Positions 40,425 through 48,496 of a stretch of 64,000 nucleotides of DNA are shown here, piece by piece (positions within the stretch are counted from its first letter, which is position 1; each line of letters begins with the position of its first letter). The DNA is taken from contig JAWKUN010000002.1 in the NCBI GenBank assembly GCA_041398565.1, positions 1,550,001 through 1,614,000 of the forward strand. The letters run 5' to 3'. The DNA is from DATGPD01 sp041398565. GTDB taxonomy: Bacteria; Planctomycetota; UBA1135; UBA2386. The position numbers and the translations under genes were made by a program. The notes beneath the pieces were generated by a model that saw only the letters and a program-made list of their open reading frames with translations, searched no databases and was not told where the DNA came from.

Positions 40425-42425
40425 GTGAGTGCTGTCCAGAGAATCCGCAACCTCGGCATCGTCGCGCACATCAACGCCGGCAAGACGACGCTGAGCGAGC
40501 GCATGCTGTTCGTCACGGGGCGTGTGCGCTTCATGGGCGAGGTCGACCACGGCACGGCGGCCATGGACTACTTGCCTGAGGAGCAGCGCCGCGGGATCTC
40601 GATCCGCGCCGCGTGCACGACGCTGCGCTGGCGCGACTGCGTGCTCAATCTCGTGGACACGCCGGGCCACATCGACTTCGGCGCCGAGGTGGAGCGGACG
40701 CTGCGCGTGCTCGACGGCGCGGTCCTCGTGCTCGACGGCGTGCGCGGCGTCGAGTCGCAGACCGAGGCCGTGTGGCACCAGGCACGCACGCACCGCGTGC
40801 CCGTGCTGGCCTTCGTCAACAAGCTCGACCGCGCCGTTGCCGATTGGACGCGGGTGTTGCAGTCGATGCGCGCCCGCATGCAGGTCGAGGTGCTACCGGC
40901 CGTCGTGCCGCTGCTCGGTCCCGAAGGGATCACCGGTCTGATCGACGTCGTCAGCGGCACCAGAACGCAGTGGATCGAGGGTGGGGAGGTGGCGGCCGAT
41001 CCGCGCCAGGCGCGGGCGGCGCTCGTCGAGGCCGCGGCCGACGTGGACGCGAGCATCTTGGAAGACTTCGTGCACGAGCGCGAGGTCGACGCCTTGCGTC
41101 TGCGGGCAGCGCTGCGCGCGAAGGTCGCCGCCGGCCAGGCCGTGCTGGTCTTCGCGGGCTCGGCGCTGCGCAACCGCGGAGTCGCCGAGTTGCTCGACGG
41201 GATCGTGGCCTTCCTGCCCTCGCCCCTCGATGCGCCCGCGGTGAGCGGGCTCGGCGGCGAGGTCCGCGCGCCGTCCGAGCACGAACCGTTGTGCGCCTTC
41301 GTCTTCGGTTCCGTGCCGGACGGGCAGGAGGAACTCGCGGTGGCGCGGATCTACTCCGGTGCCTTGGTGCCCGGAGCGTTGCTGCAGGCGAGTGCCAGGG
41401 CCGAGCCGCTACGGGTTCTGGCGATGTGGCGCCTGCACGCCGAAGACCGCGAGGCGGTGGCGCGGGCCGGCCCCGGCGACATCCTGGCGCTCGGCGGTGA
41501 GATCGGGGTGTTGCCGCCGGGAACCACCTTGTTCGCGCCGGGGCATCCGATCGCCTTGGCTCCCACCCGGTTGCCCACCCCGGTCCTCAGCGTCGTGCTC
41601 GAACCGCGCCATCTCGCCGACCGCGAGCGTCTCGAGGCCGCGGTCCGCCGCCTCGTGCGTGCCGATCCGGCGCTGGAGGTGCGGCACGACCCCGAGCGCG
41701 ATGTCCTCGTGCTCACCGGCATGGGCGAGCTGCACCTCGAGGTTGCCGGCGAGCGTCTGCGGGCGGCCGTGGGCGACTGCTTCCGGGTCGGAAGGCCTGA
41801 GGTGGCGCGCCGGGAGACGGTGCTTCGGTCGGCGATGGGGGCCGGCGAGTGGCGTGTGCCCGAGCTGCGCGCCCGAGTGGCGGTCGGCTTGCGGATCGTG
41901 CCGGACCCTGGGTCCGGTCCTGCCCGCGTTCGCCCGGGGGCCGGCGTCGCCGGCCCTGGCTCGGCCGACCTTGCGTGCGCCGTGAGCTTGTGCAGCTCGC
42001 TGCAGGGACGGCTGAGCATCGGCCTGCGCTCGGGTTGGCCGGCGCACGACCTCGAAGTCGAGATCGTGTCGCTCGAGGTCGAGGCCGATCCCGGGGTGGA
42101 CCTGATGCCTCTGTGTGTCGAGGCTGCCGATGTCGCGTTGCGCCGGGCGCTGGTCGACGCCGACCCCCGGTTGCTCGAGCCCCGCGTCCGTCTCCAGGTC
42201 GTCTGTCCCCACGACGCGCTTTCGCCGGTGCTCGGCGACCTCCGCGGCAAGGGGGTGGACATCTCCGGCGTCGACCTGGACGGCGACGTGGCGCGTGTCG
42301 CGGGCACCGCCCCGCTTGCCCGCATGCTCGGCTACGCCACTCGACTCCGCTCCTTGACTCGAGGGCTGGGAAGCTTCCGGATGGAACCGGCCGGATATGC
42401 GCCGGCGGAGGGCGGCGAGGTCTGA
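40425..42425 (+). CDS. Divergent EF-G-like translational GTPase
   Basis: This 666-residue protein is collinear with elongation factor G. G1 is AHINAGKTTLSER (Asn17 in place of the usual Asp), G2 RRGISI, G3 DTPGHIDFGAEVERTLRVLD, G4 NKLD and G5 GSA. Domain V ends LRSLTRGLGSFRMEPAGY. Domain IV is unusual: the QSGGxGQYG segment is not recognisable and the tip-loop region reads EVEADPGVDLMPL instead of the common GSYHDVDS type. It is also about 30-40 residues short. It may be a recycling-type or specialised EF-G paralogue rather than the main translocase, although it occupies the fusA position. The start is a GTG without a clear ribosome binding site. Confidence 0.8.
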   Translation: MSAVQRIRNLGIVAHINAGKTTLSERMLFVTGRVRFMGEVDHGTAAMDYLPEEQRRGISIRAACTTLRWRDCVLNLVDTPGHIDFGAEVERTLRVLDGAVLVLDGVRGVESQTEAVWHQARTHRVPVLAFVNKLDRAVADWTRVLQSMRARMQVEVLPAVVPLLGPEGITGLIDVVSGTRTQWIEGGEVAADPRQARAALVEAAADVDASILEDFVHEREVDALRLRAALRAKVAAGQAVLVFAGSALRNRGVAELLDGIVAFLPSPLDAPAVSGLGGEVRAPSEHEPLCAFVFGSVPDGQEELAVARIYSGALVPGALLQASARAEPLRVLAMWRLHAEDREAVARAGPGDILALGGEIGVLPPGTTLFAPGHPIALAPTRLPTPVLSVVLEPRHLADRERLEAAVRRLVRADPALEVRHDPERDVLVLTGMGELHLEVAGERLRAAVGDCFRVGRPEVARRETVLRSAMGAGEWRVPELRARVAVGLRIVPDPGSGPARVRPGAGVAGPGSADLACAVSLCSSLQGRLSIGLRSGWPAHDLEVEIVSLEVEADPGVDLMPLCVEAADVALRRALVDADPRLLEPRVRLQVVCPHDALSPVLGDLRGKGVDISGVDLDGDVARVAGTAPLARMLGYATRLRSLTRGLGSFRMEPAGYAPAEGGEV

Positions 42426-42469
42426 GTCGGGGCTGGGCGCCCGCTCCAGAAGCTACCGGGGATCTTCGC

Positions 42470-42498
42470 TTGACTCTCGCTGGGGCGGTCGCTAACAT
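42470..42498 (+). promoter_or_regulatory. Sigma-70-type promoter of the S10-spc-alpha run
   Basis: ttgact (42470-42475), a 17-base spacer and taacat (42493-42498) make a near-consensus promoter in the 218-base gap before rpsJ. The leader would be about 140 bases. It contains two copies of accgaggtag (42567-42576 and 42580-42589), which might take part in autogenous control. Confidence 0.75.
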
Positions 42499-42643
42499 CT
42501 TCGTTCCTTCCGCCCGGAGCGGTGCCCGGATCGTCCTAAGTGCGGCTCAGAAATGAGTTTGCGGCGACCGAGGTAGACCACCGAGGTAGGGAGGTGTCCC
42601 ACCGCCTTCGCCACCGCCAGCCGCAGGAACAGGAGCCGTCGTC

Positions 42644-42952
42644 GTGCAAGAGAAGATCCGCATTCGCATGGAGGCGTACGACCACGAGGCTCTCGACCAG
42701 GCGGCGCTCGACATCGTCGAGACCAGCAAGCGGACGGGAGCGAGGGTGGTCGGGCCGGTGCCGCTGCCCACCCGCATCGAGCGCTACACGGTGCTGCGCT
42801 CGCCGCACGTCGACAAGAAGAGCCGCGAGCAATTCGAGATCCGCACGCACAAGCGCGTGGTCTACATCGAGGAGCCGACTTCGAAGACGGTCGATGCGCT
42901 CAGCAAGCTCAACATGGCGGCGGGTGTCGACATCCGCATCAAGACGACGTAG
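42644..42952 (+). CDS. rpsJ: 30S ribosomal protein S10
   Basis: S10 is a 30S head protein and partner of NusB in antitermination. The 102-residue product has IRIRMEAYDHEALDQAALDI, GPVPLPTRIERYTVLRSPHV and KKSREQFEIRTHKRVVYIEE, all canonical. It begins with GTG; an AGGAG site lies about 9 bases upstream. It is the first gene after the strong promoter at 42470. rplC (L3) should follow but does not. The next gene, rplD, starts after 52 bases with no coding sequence between. Confidence 0.97.
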   Translation: MQEKIRIRMEAYDHEALDQAALDIVETSKRTGARVVGPVPLPTRIERYTVLRSPHVDKKSREQFEIRTHKRVVYIEEPTSKTVDALSKLNMAAGVDIRIKTT

Positions 42953-43004
42953 TCCGCGACGGTGACGAAGCGGTTTCGGTGATCCCTGACTGAGGTCGAG
43001 TGCG

Positions 43005-43655
43005 ATGGTCAAAGTGAAGTCGTTTGCCGGCGGTTCCGTCGCCGAGCGTGAAGTCGACGCCAACGTGTTCGGTGGGCGGGTGCTCGGGCGCACGCTCAAG
43101 GAGGCGGTGGTCATGTACGAGGCCAACCGCCGGCAGGGCACCCACAGCGCCAAGACCCGCTCGGAAGTGCGGGGCGGCAACAAGAAGCTGTGGAAGCAGA
43201 AGCACACCGGCCGCGCGCGCATGGGGACGACCAAGTCGCCGGTGTGGACCGGCGGCGGCATCGCCTTCCCGCCGAAGCCGCGCGACTACAGCTACCACAT
43301 GCCGAAGAAGGCGCGCCGCGCCGCGCTCTACACCGCGATCTTCGGCAAGCTGCGCGACGGCGAGATCGGCGTGGCCGATGGCTTTCCCGCGGACAAGCCC
43401 AGCACCAAGGCGGCGCTGGGGGTGCTCAAGGCGCTCGCCATGGATGGCAGCGCCACGGTGGTGACCGAGGGCATCGACCGCAACCTGTGGCTGTCGCTGC
43501 GCAACGTCCCCAACGTGGAGGTGATGCCGGTCGGCGACCTCAACGCGCTGGATGTCTTGAAGCGGCGCTACGTGGTTTGCACCCCGGCGGCGATGGACGC
43601 GCTGAGCGCCCGCGCCAAGGCCCACAACGACGCCAAGCGCCGCAAGGAGAAGTGA
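43005..43655 (+). CDS. rplD: 50S ribosomal protein L4
   Basis: L4 binds 23S rRNA domain I and lines the exit tunnel; in some bacteria it represses the S10 operon. The 216-residue protein shows VLGRTLKEAVVMYEANRRQG and the tunnel loop KTRSEVRGGNKKLWKQKHTG with RARMGTTKSPVWTGGGIAF. It is slightly longer than usual, with a Lys-rich C-terminus. It follows rpsJ directly, since rplC is absent from the cluster. rplW starts one base after the stop. Confidence 0.96.
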   Translation: MVKVKSFAGGSVAEREVDANVFGGRVLGRTLKEAVVMYEANRRQGTHSAKTRSEVRGGNKKLWKQKHTGRARMGTTKSPVWTGGGIAFPPKPRDYSYHMPKKARRAALYTAIFGKLRDGEIGVADGFPADKPSTKAALGVLKALAMDGSATVVTEGIDRNLWLSLRNVPNVEVMPVGDLNALDVLKRRYVVCTPAAMDALSARAKAHNDAKRRKEK

Positions 43656-43656
43656 C

Positions 43657-43950
43657 GTGGCCGCCAACCCCAATCAGTACTACCACGTCATCCGCAAGCC
43701 GCTGATGACGGAGAAGACGACTCTGGCCCAGGGGCGCGCCAACAAGTACGCGTTCCGCGTCGATCCGCGCGCCACCAAGCCGGAGATCAAGAAGGCGATC
43801 GAGACGCTGTTCAGCGTGACGGTCGAGGGTGTCAACGTCCTGACCATGCCGTCCAAGATGCGGCGTGTGCTGGGGCGGCCGGGCCGCAGCCCGGAGTGGA
43901 AGAAGGCCGTCGTCACCCTCAAGCAAGGTGACACGATCGAGCTGGCATAG
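43657..43950 (+). CDS. rplW: 50S ribosomal protein L23
   Basis: L23 sits at the tunnel exit and docks trigger factor and SRP. The 97-residue product contains VIRKPLMTEKTTLAQGRANK, FRVDPRATKPEIKKAIETLF and the C-terminal EWKKAVVTLKQGDTIEL, as in other bacterial L23 proteins. It starts with GTG preceded by AAGGAGAAG. One base separates it from rplD and 18 from rplB. Confidence 0.96.
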   Translation: MAANPNQYYHVIRKPLMTEKTTLAQGRANKYAFRVDPRATKPEIKKAIETLFSVTVEGVNVLTMPSKMRRVLGRPGRSPEWKKAVVTLKQGDTIELA

Positions 43951-43968
43951 CGCGGCGAGGAGCGAACG

Positions 43969-44814
43969 ATGGGCATCAAGGTCTACAAGCCGACTTCCGC
44001 AGGGCGACGCAACTCGTCGGTCCTCGACTTCTCGCACCTCACCAAGAAGCGGCCGGAGAAGAGTCTGGTCGAGCGCCTGGCGCGCACCGGTGGTCGCAAC
44101 GCACACGGCCACACGACGGTGCGCTTCCGCGGCGGCGGTGCGCGCAAGCTGTATCGCAAGATCGACTTCCTGCGCACCAAGGACGGCGTGCCGGGCACGG
44201 TGGCGGCTCTCGAGTACGACCCCAACCGCAACGCCGACATCGCGCTCATCCACTACGCCGACGGTGACAAGCGCTACATCCTGGCTCCCAACGGCCTGAG
44301 CGTCGGCGCCAAGGTCGTGTCCGGCGAGCGCGTCGAGCCGGACGTCGGCAATGCCATGCCGCTGTCCGCGATCCCTCTCGGTCTCCCGGTGCACAACGTC
44401 GAGCTGCAGCCGGGTCGTGGCGGGCAGATGGCGCGTTCGGCAGGGATGTCGTGTCAACTGGTTGCGCGCGACGGCGACTACGCCATCCTCATCCTGCCGT
44501 CCGGCGAGACGCGCAAGGTGCTGGTGCGCTGCCGCGCGACGATCGGTCAAGTCGGCAACCTCGACTACCAGCACATCCGCTGGGGCAAGGCCGGCCGCAT
44601 CCGCCATACCGGTCGCCGCCCGCACAACCGCGGCACCGCGATGAACCCGGTCGCCCACCCGATGGGCGGCGGTGAAGGTCGAACCGGTGGTGGTCGACAC
44701 CCGTGCTCGCCGCGCGGCAGGTTGGCCAAGGGCGGCAAGACCCGCAAGGGCAAGGCGCGCTCCAACCAGTTCATCATCCGGCGCCGCAAGCGCGGCAAGC
44801 ACCAGAACACGTGA
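43969..44814 (+). CDS. rplB: 50S ribosomal protein L2
   Basis: L2 supports subunit joining and the peptidyl transferase centre. The 281-residue protein has GRRNSSVLDFSHLTKKRPEK, the RNA-binding GGRNAHGHTTVRFRGGGARK, and GTAMNPVAHPMGGGEGRTGG near the catalytic-centre loop. In that loop the His following A is conserved, while neighbouring Asp and His of the common MNPVDHPHGGG form are Ala and Met. It ends with the basic tail KARSNQFIIRRRKRGK. A GAGGAG site precedes the ATG. Confidence 0.97.
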   Translation: MGIKVYKPTSAGRRNSSVLDFSHLTKKRPEKSLVERLARTGGRNAHGHTTVRFRGGGARKLYRKIDFLRTKDGVPGTVAALEYDPNRNADIALIHYADGDKRYILAPNGLSVGAKVVSGERVEPDVGNAMPLSAIPLGLPVHNVELQPGRGGQMARSAGMSCQLVARDGDYAILILPSGETRKVLVRCRATIGQVGNLDYQHIRWGKAGRIRHTGRRPHNRGTAMNPVAHPMGGGEGRTGGGRHPCSPRGRLAKGGKTRKGKARSNQFIIRRRKRGKHQNT

Positions 44815-44845
44815 GGCCCCTTCGGAGCACTGGAGAGACTGACCG

Positions 44846-45115
44846 ATGAGTCGCAGCGTCAAGAAAGGCCCGTACGTCGACCACAATGTGGCAGAGAAGG
44901 TGGCGGCGATGAACGCGGCGAAGAAGCGCGAGCCCATCAAGACGTGGGCGCGTGCGTGCACCATCACGCCGGACTTCGTTGGGCACACCTTCATGGTGCA
45001 CAACGGACGCGTGTTCCTGAAGTGCTACGTGACCGAGGACATGGTGGGTCACCGGCTGGGCGAGTTCGCGCCCACCCGCACCTTCCGTGGCCACGGTGGC
45101 AGCAAGGATTCGTGA
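44846..45115 (+). CDS. rpsS: 30S ribosomal protein S19
   Basis: S19 forms a complex with S13 in the 30S head and takes part in the bridge to the 50S subunit. The 89-residue protein begins MSRSVKKGPYVDHNVAEKVA and ends HRLGEFAPTRTFRGHGGS, the canonical form. A GGAGAG site precedes the ATG. rplV starts 3 bases after the stop. Confidence 0.97.
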   Translation: MSRSVKKGPYVDHNVAEKVAAMNAAKKREPIKTWARACTITPDFVGHTFMVHNGRVFLKCYVTEDMVGHRLGEFAPTRTFRGHGGSKDS

Positions 45116-45118
45116 TCC

Positions 45119-45568
45119 ATGGGTCGCATCACCAAGAACTATCCCCGCGGCAAGGCCGAGCCGACTCTGCAGCAGGCGCGCCAGTTCCGCGCCGTGCACC
45201 GCTACGCCCGGTCGGGGGAGTACAAGGCGCGCCGGATCATCGACATGATCCGCGGTCTGCCGGTCAACCGGGCACTCGACCTACTGTCGATCGACCGGCA
45301 CCGGGCCACGCCGATGGTGCGCCGCGTGCTGGAGTCTGCGGTGGCGAACGCTCTGCAGGATGCCGGTGTGCGCGCCAACCGTCTGGTGGTGTCACAGGCG
45401 TGGGTCGGCGGTGGCCCGCTGTTGATGGGGCGTCATCGCTGGCGCTCCGGGCCGCAGGGACGCGCGTTCCCGATCCGCAAGCGCACCTGCCACATCCACA
45501 TCTACGTTGCCGACCCACAGGTCGCGGCCGCTGCCGAGGCTGCCGAGGCTGCGAAGGAGAACAGCTGA
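45119..45568 (+). CDS. rplV: 50S ribosomal protein L22
   Basis: L22 has a globular domain and a hairpin that reaches into the exit tunnel. The product has 149 residues against the usual 110-120. It carries an N-terminal extension (MGRITKNYPRGKAEPTLQQA) and an Ala/Glu-rich tail. The core reads SGEYKARRIIDMIRGLPVNR, VESAVANALQ-type helices (LESAVANALQDAGVRANRL), and the tip GRHRWRSGPQGRAFPIRKRT. It ends one base before rpsC. Confidence 0.93.
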   Translation: MGRITKNYPRGKAEPTLQQARQFRAVHRYARSGEYKARRIIDMIRGLPVNRALDLLSIDRHRATPMVRRVLESAVANALQDAGVRANRLVVSQAWVGGGPLLMGRHRWRSGPQGRAFPIRKRTCHIHIYVADPQVAAAAEAAEAAKENS

Positions 45569-45569
45569 C

Positions 45570-46253
45570 ATGGGGCAGAAGACCCACCCGACCGGGTTCC
45601 GCATCGCCATCACTGAGCCTTGGCGCTCGCGCTGGTACGCGACCGCCAAGGACTTTCCGCGCCTGCTGCTGGAGGACCAGAAGATCCGGCAGTACGTCAC
45701 CAAGAACTGGGCGTTCGCCCAGATTCCGCGGGTCGAGATCGAGCGCACCGGGGACCTGGTGACCGTGTTCTTGCACACGGCGCGTCCGGGCATCCTCATC
45801 GGCAAGAAGGGCGCCAAGGTCGACAAGCTGCGCGAGGACCTCGAGAAGCTCACCGGCAAGCCGGTGCGCATGAAGATCATCGAGATCCACCGCCCCGAGC
45901 TCGAGGCGACGCTCGTGGCCGACGCCATCTCGGAGCAGATCATCAAGCGCATCAACTATCGTCGCGCTCTGAAGAAGGCGGCGGAGGCCTCGATGGCCGC
46001 CGGCGCCAAGGGCATCAAGATCCTGGTCGCCGGCCGATTGGGCGGCGCCGAGATGGCGCGTGTGGGCGAGATCCGCAAGGGTCGCATTCCCACCACCACT
46101 CTGCGCGCTCAGGTCGATTTCGGCACGAGCACGGCGCGCACCACCTATGGCGCGATCGGCGTCAAGGTGTGGATCTTCAAGGGCGAGTTCGGTCCCGACG
46201 AGACCACCGGCGGTTTGCTGCCGGTGCGCACCGCGGCGGAGAGGACATTCTGA
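45570..46253 (+). CDS. rpsC: 30S ribosomal protein S3
   Basis: S3 forms part of the mRNA entry tunnel. The 227-residue product starts MGQKTHPTGFRIAITEPWRS, has the KH-domain GXXG in PGILIGKKGAKVDKLREDL, and the C-terminal domain GAKGIKILVAGRLGGAEMAR and GVKVWIFKGE. The frame is open upstream, but the ATG at 45570 (one base after rplV) gives the conserved N-terminus. rplP follows after 12 bases. Confidence 0.97.
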   Translation: MGQKTHPTGFRIAITEPWRSRWYATAKDFPRLLLEDQKIRQYVTKNWAFAQIPRVEIERTGDLVTVFLHTARPGILIGKKGAKVDKLREDLEKLTGKPVRMKIIEIHRPELEATLVADAISEQIIKRINYRRALKKAAEASMAAGAKGIKILVAGRLGGAEMARVGEIRKGRIPTTTLRAQVDFGTSTARTTYGAIGVKVWIFKGEFGPDETTGGLLPVRTAAERTF

Positions 46254-46265
46254 GGAGACCCAGCC

Positions 46266-46676
46266 ATGTTGATGCCCAAGCGAGTCAAGTACCGCAAGAA
46301 GATGCGTGGAGTCATCCGCGGGCGAGCGACCAGCGGCAACACGGTCGCCTTCGGTGAATGGGGTCTGCAGTCGCTGGAGCCGGGCTGGATTCCCGCGCGT
46401 TCGATCGAGGCCGGCCGTATCGCCGGCACGCGCGCGGCTCCCGAAGGCCGTCTCTGGATCCGCATCTTCCCGCACCACAGCGTGACCTCGACTCCGGCCG
46501 AGACTCGCCTGGGCACCGGCAAGGGCGACATCGACTACTGGTGCGCGGTGGTCAAGCCCGGCACCGTCCTGTACGAGATCGGCAACGTCACCGAAGCGGT
46601 CGCCAAGCTGGCGCTCAACCGCATGGCGCACAAGCTGCCGGTGAAGTGTCGCCTCGTGCAGAGGAGGCACGTCTGA
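46266..46676 (+). CDS. rplP: 50S ribosomal protein L16
   Basis: L16 contacts the A-site tRNA elbow and the peptidyl transferase region. The 136-residue protein begins MLMPKRVKYRKKMRG and contains GNTVAFGEWGLQSLEPGWIP, RSIEAGRIAGTRA, RIFPHHSVTSTPAETRLGTG and KGDIDYWCAVVKPGTVLYEI. It ends with the segment LALNRMAHKLPVKCRLVQR. All are canonical. rpmC starts one base after the stop. Confidence 0.97.
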   Translation: MLMPKRVKYRKKMRGVIRGRATSGNTVAFGEWGLQSLEPGWIPARSIEAGRIAGTRAAPEGRLWIRIFPHHSVTSTPAETRLGTGKGDIDYWCAVVKPGTVLYEIGNVTEAVAKLALNRMAHKLPVKCRLVQRRHV

Positions 46677-46677
46677 C

Positions 46678-46881
46678 ATGGCTATCGCCGACATCCGCGG
46701 CAAGGACTCCCGCGAGCTGCACCTCGACCTGCAAGCTCTGCAAAAGGAGTACTTCGAGTTGAAGTTCAAGGGCGCGACGGAAGTCGTCGCCAAGACCGCC
46801 CGTTTCCGGCAGATCCGGCGTGAGCGCGCCCGGATCCTCACCGTACTCGGTGAGCGCCGCCGGCAGGAGGCCAAGGTATGA
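46678..46881 (+). CDS. rpmC: 50S ribosomal protein L29
   Basis: L29 is a helical-hairpin protein at the tunnel exit next to L23. This 67-residue version shows the usual pattern DIRGKDSRELHLDLQALQKE, FELKFKGATEVVAKTARFRQ and IRRERARILTVLGERRRQE. Its stop overlaps the rpsQ start by four bases. Confidence 0.94.
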   Translation: MAIADIRGKDSRELHLDLQALQKEYFELKFKGATEVVAKTARFRQIRRERARILTVLGERRRQEAKV

Positions 46882-47150
46882 GTGAGCAGACCAAACGCAC
46901 GCAGCGGCGCACGCAGATCGGGCAGGTGACCTCCGACAAGATGAAGGAGACCATCGTGGTCGAGGTGCAGCGCCTCGTCCGCCATCCGCGCTACGACAAG
47001 TACCTGCGGCGGCGCACGAAGCTCTACGCGCACGACGCCAACAACGAGGCGAAGGTCGGCGACACCGTCGAGGTGATGGCTACCCGCCCGCTGTCGAAGC
47101 TCAAGCGTTGGCGCTTGCTCCGCATCATCAATCGGCCGCAGACCGTGTAG
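46878..47150 (+). CDS. rpsQ: 30S ribosomal protein S17
   Basis: S17 is a primary 16S rRNA-binding protein with an OB fold. The 90-residue product has QIGQVTSDKMKETIVVEVQR, HPRYDKYLRRRTKLYAHDAN, then VGDTVEVMATRPLSKLKRWR as in other bacteria. The ATG overlaps the rpmC stop (ATGA), and rplN follows after 18 bases. Confidence 0.96.
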   Translation: MSEQTKRTQRRTQIGQVTSDKMKETIVVEVQRLVRHPRYDKYLRRRTKLYAHDANNEAKVGDTVEVMATRPLSKLKRWRLLRIINRPQTV

Positions 47151-47168
47151 TCGCGAGGAGGTGCCGTC

Positions 47169-47537
47169 GTGATCCAAGAACAAACGATACTGGACGTGGC
47201 CGACAACACTGGCGCGAAGCAGGCCATGTGCATCAAGGTGCTGGGCGGCAGTGGCCGGCGGTATGCCTCCTTGGGCGACGTGATCATCGCGTCGGTCAAG
47301 CGGGCGTTGCCGCACGGCGAGGTGAAGGCCGGTGACGTGGTCCGGGCGGTGGTGGTGCGGGCACGACGCAATGTGCGGCGGGCCGACGGCAGCTACGTGC
47401 GCTTCGACCGCAACGCCCTGGTCATCATCGACAAGGAGAACAACCCGCGCGGGACGCGCATCTTCGGCGCCGTGGCTCGCGAGCTGCGTGACCGGAACTT
47501 CATGAAGATCGTGTCCTTGGCGGAGGAGGTCGTCTGA
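47169..47537 (+). CDS. rplN: 50S ribosomal protein L14
   Basis: L14 lies at the subunit interface and binds the silencing factor RsfS. The 122-residue protein begins MIQEQTILDVADNTGAKQAM from a GTG start, and contains RYASLGDVIIASVKRALPHG, VVRARRNVRRADGSYVRFD and the closing GTRIFGAVARELRDRNFMKI. A GAGGAGG site is located about 7 bases upstream. It overlaps rplX by one base. Confidence 0.97.
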   Translation: MIQEQTILDVADNTGAKQAMCIKVLGGSGRRYASLGDVIIASVKRALPHGEVKAGDVVRAVVVRARRNVRRADGSYVRFDRNALVIIDKENNPRGTRIFGAVARELRDRNFMKIVSLAEEVV

Positions 47538-47884
47538 TGCCCGCGATTCACAAGGCTGCGCCCACGCGCAAGAAGATGCACGTCAAGAAGGGCGACAAGG
47601 TCGTCGTCATCGCGGGTCGTTGGCGCTCGAGCGAGCCGCGCGAGGTGCTCAAGGTAGACGCCCTGAAGAGCCGCGTCGTGGTCCAGGGCGTGAACCTGCG
47701 CTGGAAGAACACGGCGCGGTCGCAACAGAACCCCAAGGGTGAGCGCGTGCAGAAGGAGTTCCCGATCGCTTCGAGCAACGTCTTGTTGTGGAGCGAGAAG
47801 GCAAAGAAGGGTGTGCGCACGCGCTCCCAGGTCGTCGACGGCAAGCGTGTGCGCGTCGGCACGTGTGGCACCAAGTTCGACTGA
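47537..47884 (+). CDS. rplX: 50S ribosomal protein L24
   Basis: L24 initiates 50S assembly. The 115-residue product carries the KOW motif MHVKKGDKVVVIAGRWRSSE with VLKVDALKSRVVVQGVNLRW, followed by the C-terminal part with SNVLLWSEKAKKGVRTRSQV. It ends RVGTCGTKFD, without a complete zinc finger. It starts within the rplN stop (TGATG) and rplE follows after 16 bases. Confidence 0.95.
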   Translation: MPAIHKAAPTRKKMHVKKGDKVVVIAGRWRSSEPREVLKVDALKSRVVVQGVNLRWKNTARSQQNPKGERVQKEFPIASSNVLLWSEKAKKGVRTRSQVVDGKRVRVGTCGTKFD

Positions 47885-47900
47885 GGCGAGGTAACCGAAC

Positions 47901-48491
47901 GTGAGCAAGGACAAGAAGAGCGCCGACAAGTCGGACACCAAGCAGGAACGGGTCGTTCCTCGCCTGCTGCTGAAGTACCGCGACGAGGTCGTCCCCGCGC
48001 TGCGGCAGCAGTTCCAGCTCAAGAACCCGATGCAGACCCCCAAGCTCGCCAAAATCGTGGTGAACATGGGGATCGGCAAGGCGGTCGAGAACAAGGCGCG
48101 CATCGAATCCGGCGCCAAGGAGCTGGGAACGATCACCGGCCAGAAGCCGGTGATCACCAAGTCCAAGCACGCCGTCGCCGGCTTCAAACTGCGCGAGGGC
48201 ATGCCGATCGGTGTCGCCGTGACCCTTCGCGGCGCCCACATGTGGGAGTTCTTCGACCGCTTCGTTGCGATCGCGGTCCCGCGTATCCGCGACTTCCGCG
48301 GCTTGCCGAACAAGCTCGACGGACGCGGCAGCTACAGCGTCGGTCTATCGGAGCAGAGCGTGTTTCCCGAGATCAACCTCGACAAGGTCGAGTTCGTGCA
48401 GGGCATGAACATCACGTTCGTGACCACGGCCAAGAACGACGAGCAGGGCTACGCTCTGCTCGAGAAGCTGGGAGTTCCGTTCAGGAAGTAA
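47901..48491 (+). CDS. rplE: 50S ribosomal protein L5
   Basis: L5 binds 5S rRNA and contacts the P-site tRNA. The product has 196 residues, about 17 longer than usual because of a Lys/Asp-rich N-terminal extension (MSKDKKSADKSDTKQERVVP). The core is canonical: TPKLAKIVVNMGIGKAVENK, TGQKPVITKSKHAVAGFKLR, RGLPNKLDGRGSYSVGLSEQ and FPEINLDKVEFVQGMNITFV. It starts with GTG. rpsN (S14) normally follows but is missing: rpsH starts 5 bases after the stop. Confidence 0.96.
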   Translation: MSKDKKSADKSDTKQERVVPRLLLKYRDEVVPALRQQFQLKNPMQTPKLAKIVVNMGIGKAVENKARIESGAKELGTITGQKPVITKSKHAVAGFKLREGMPIGVAVTLRGAHMWEFFDRFVAIAVPRIRDFRGLPNKLDGRGSYSVGLSEQSVFPEINLDKVEFVQGMNITFVTTAKNDEQGYALLEKLGVPFRK

Positions 48492-48496
48492 GCGCC

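Noticed and set aside
42553..42576. Seven-codon frame (Met-Ser-Leu-Arg-Arg-Pro-Arg) in the S10 leader as an attenuation peptide
   Set aside because: No ribosome binding site precedes it and frames this short arise by chance.
42953..43004. Remnant of rplC between rpsJ and rplD
   Set aside because: The 52 bases do not translate into any L3-like segment in any frame.
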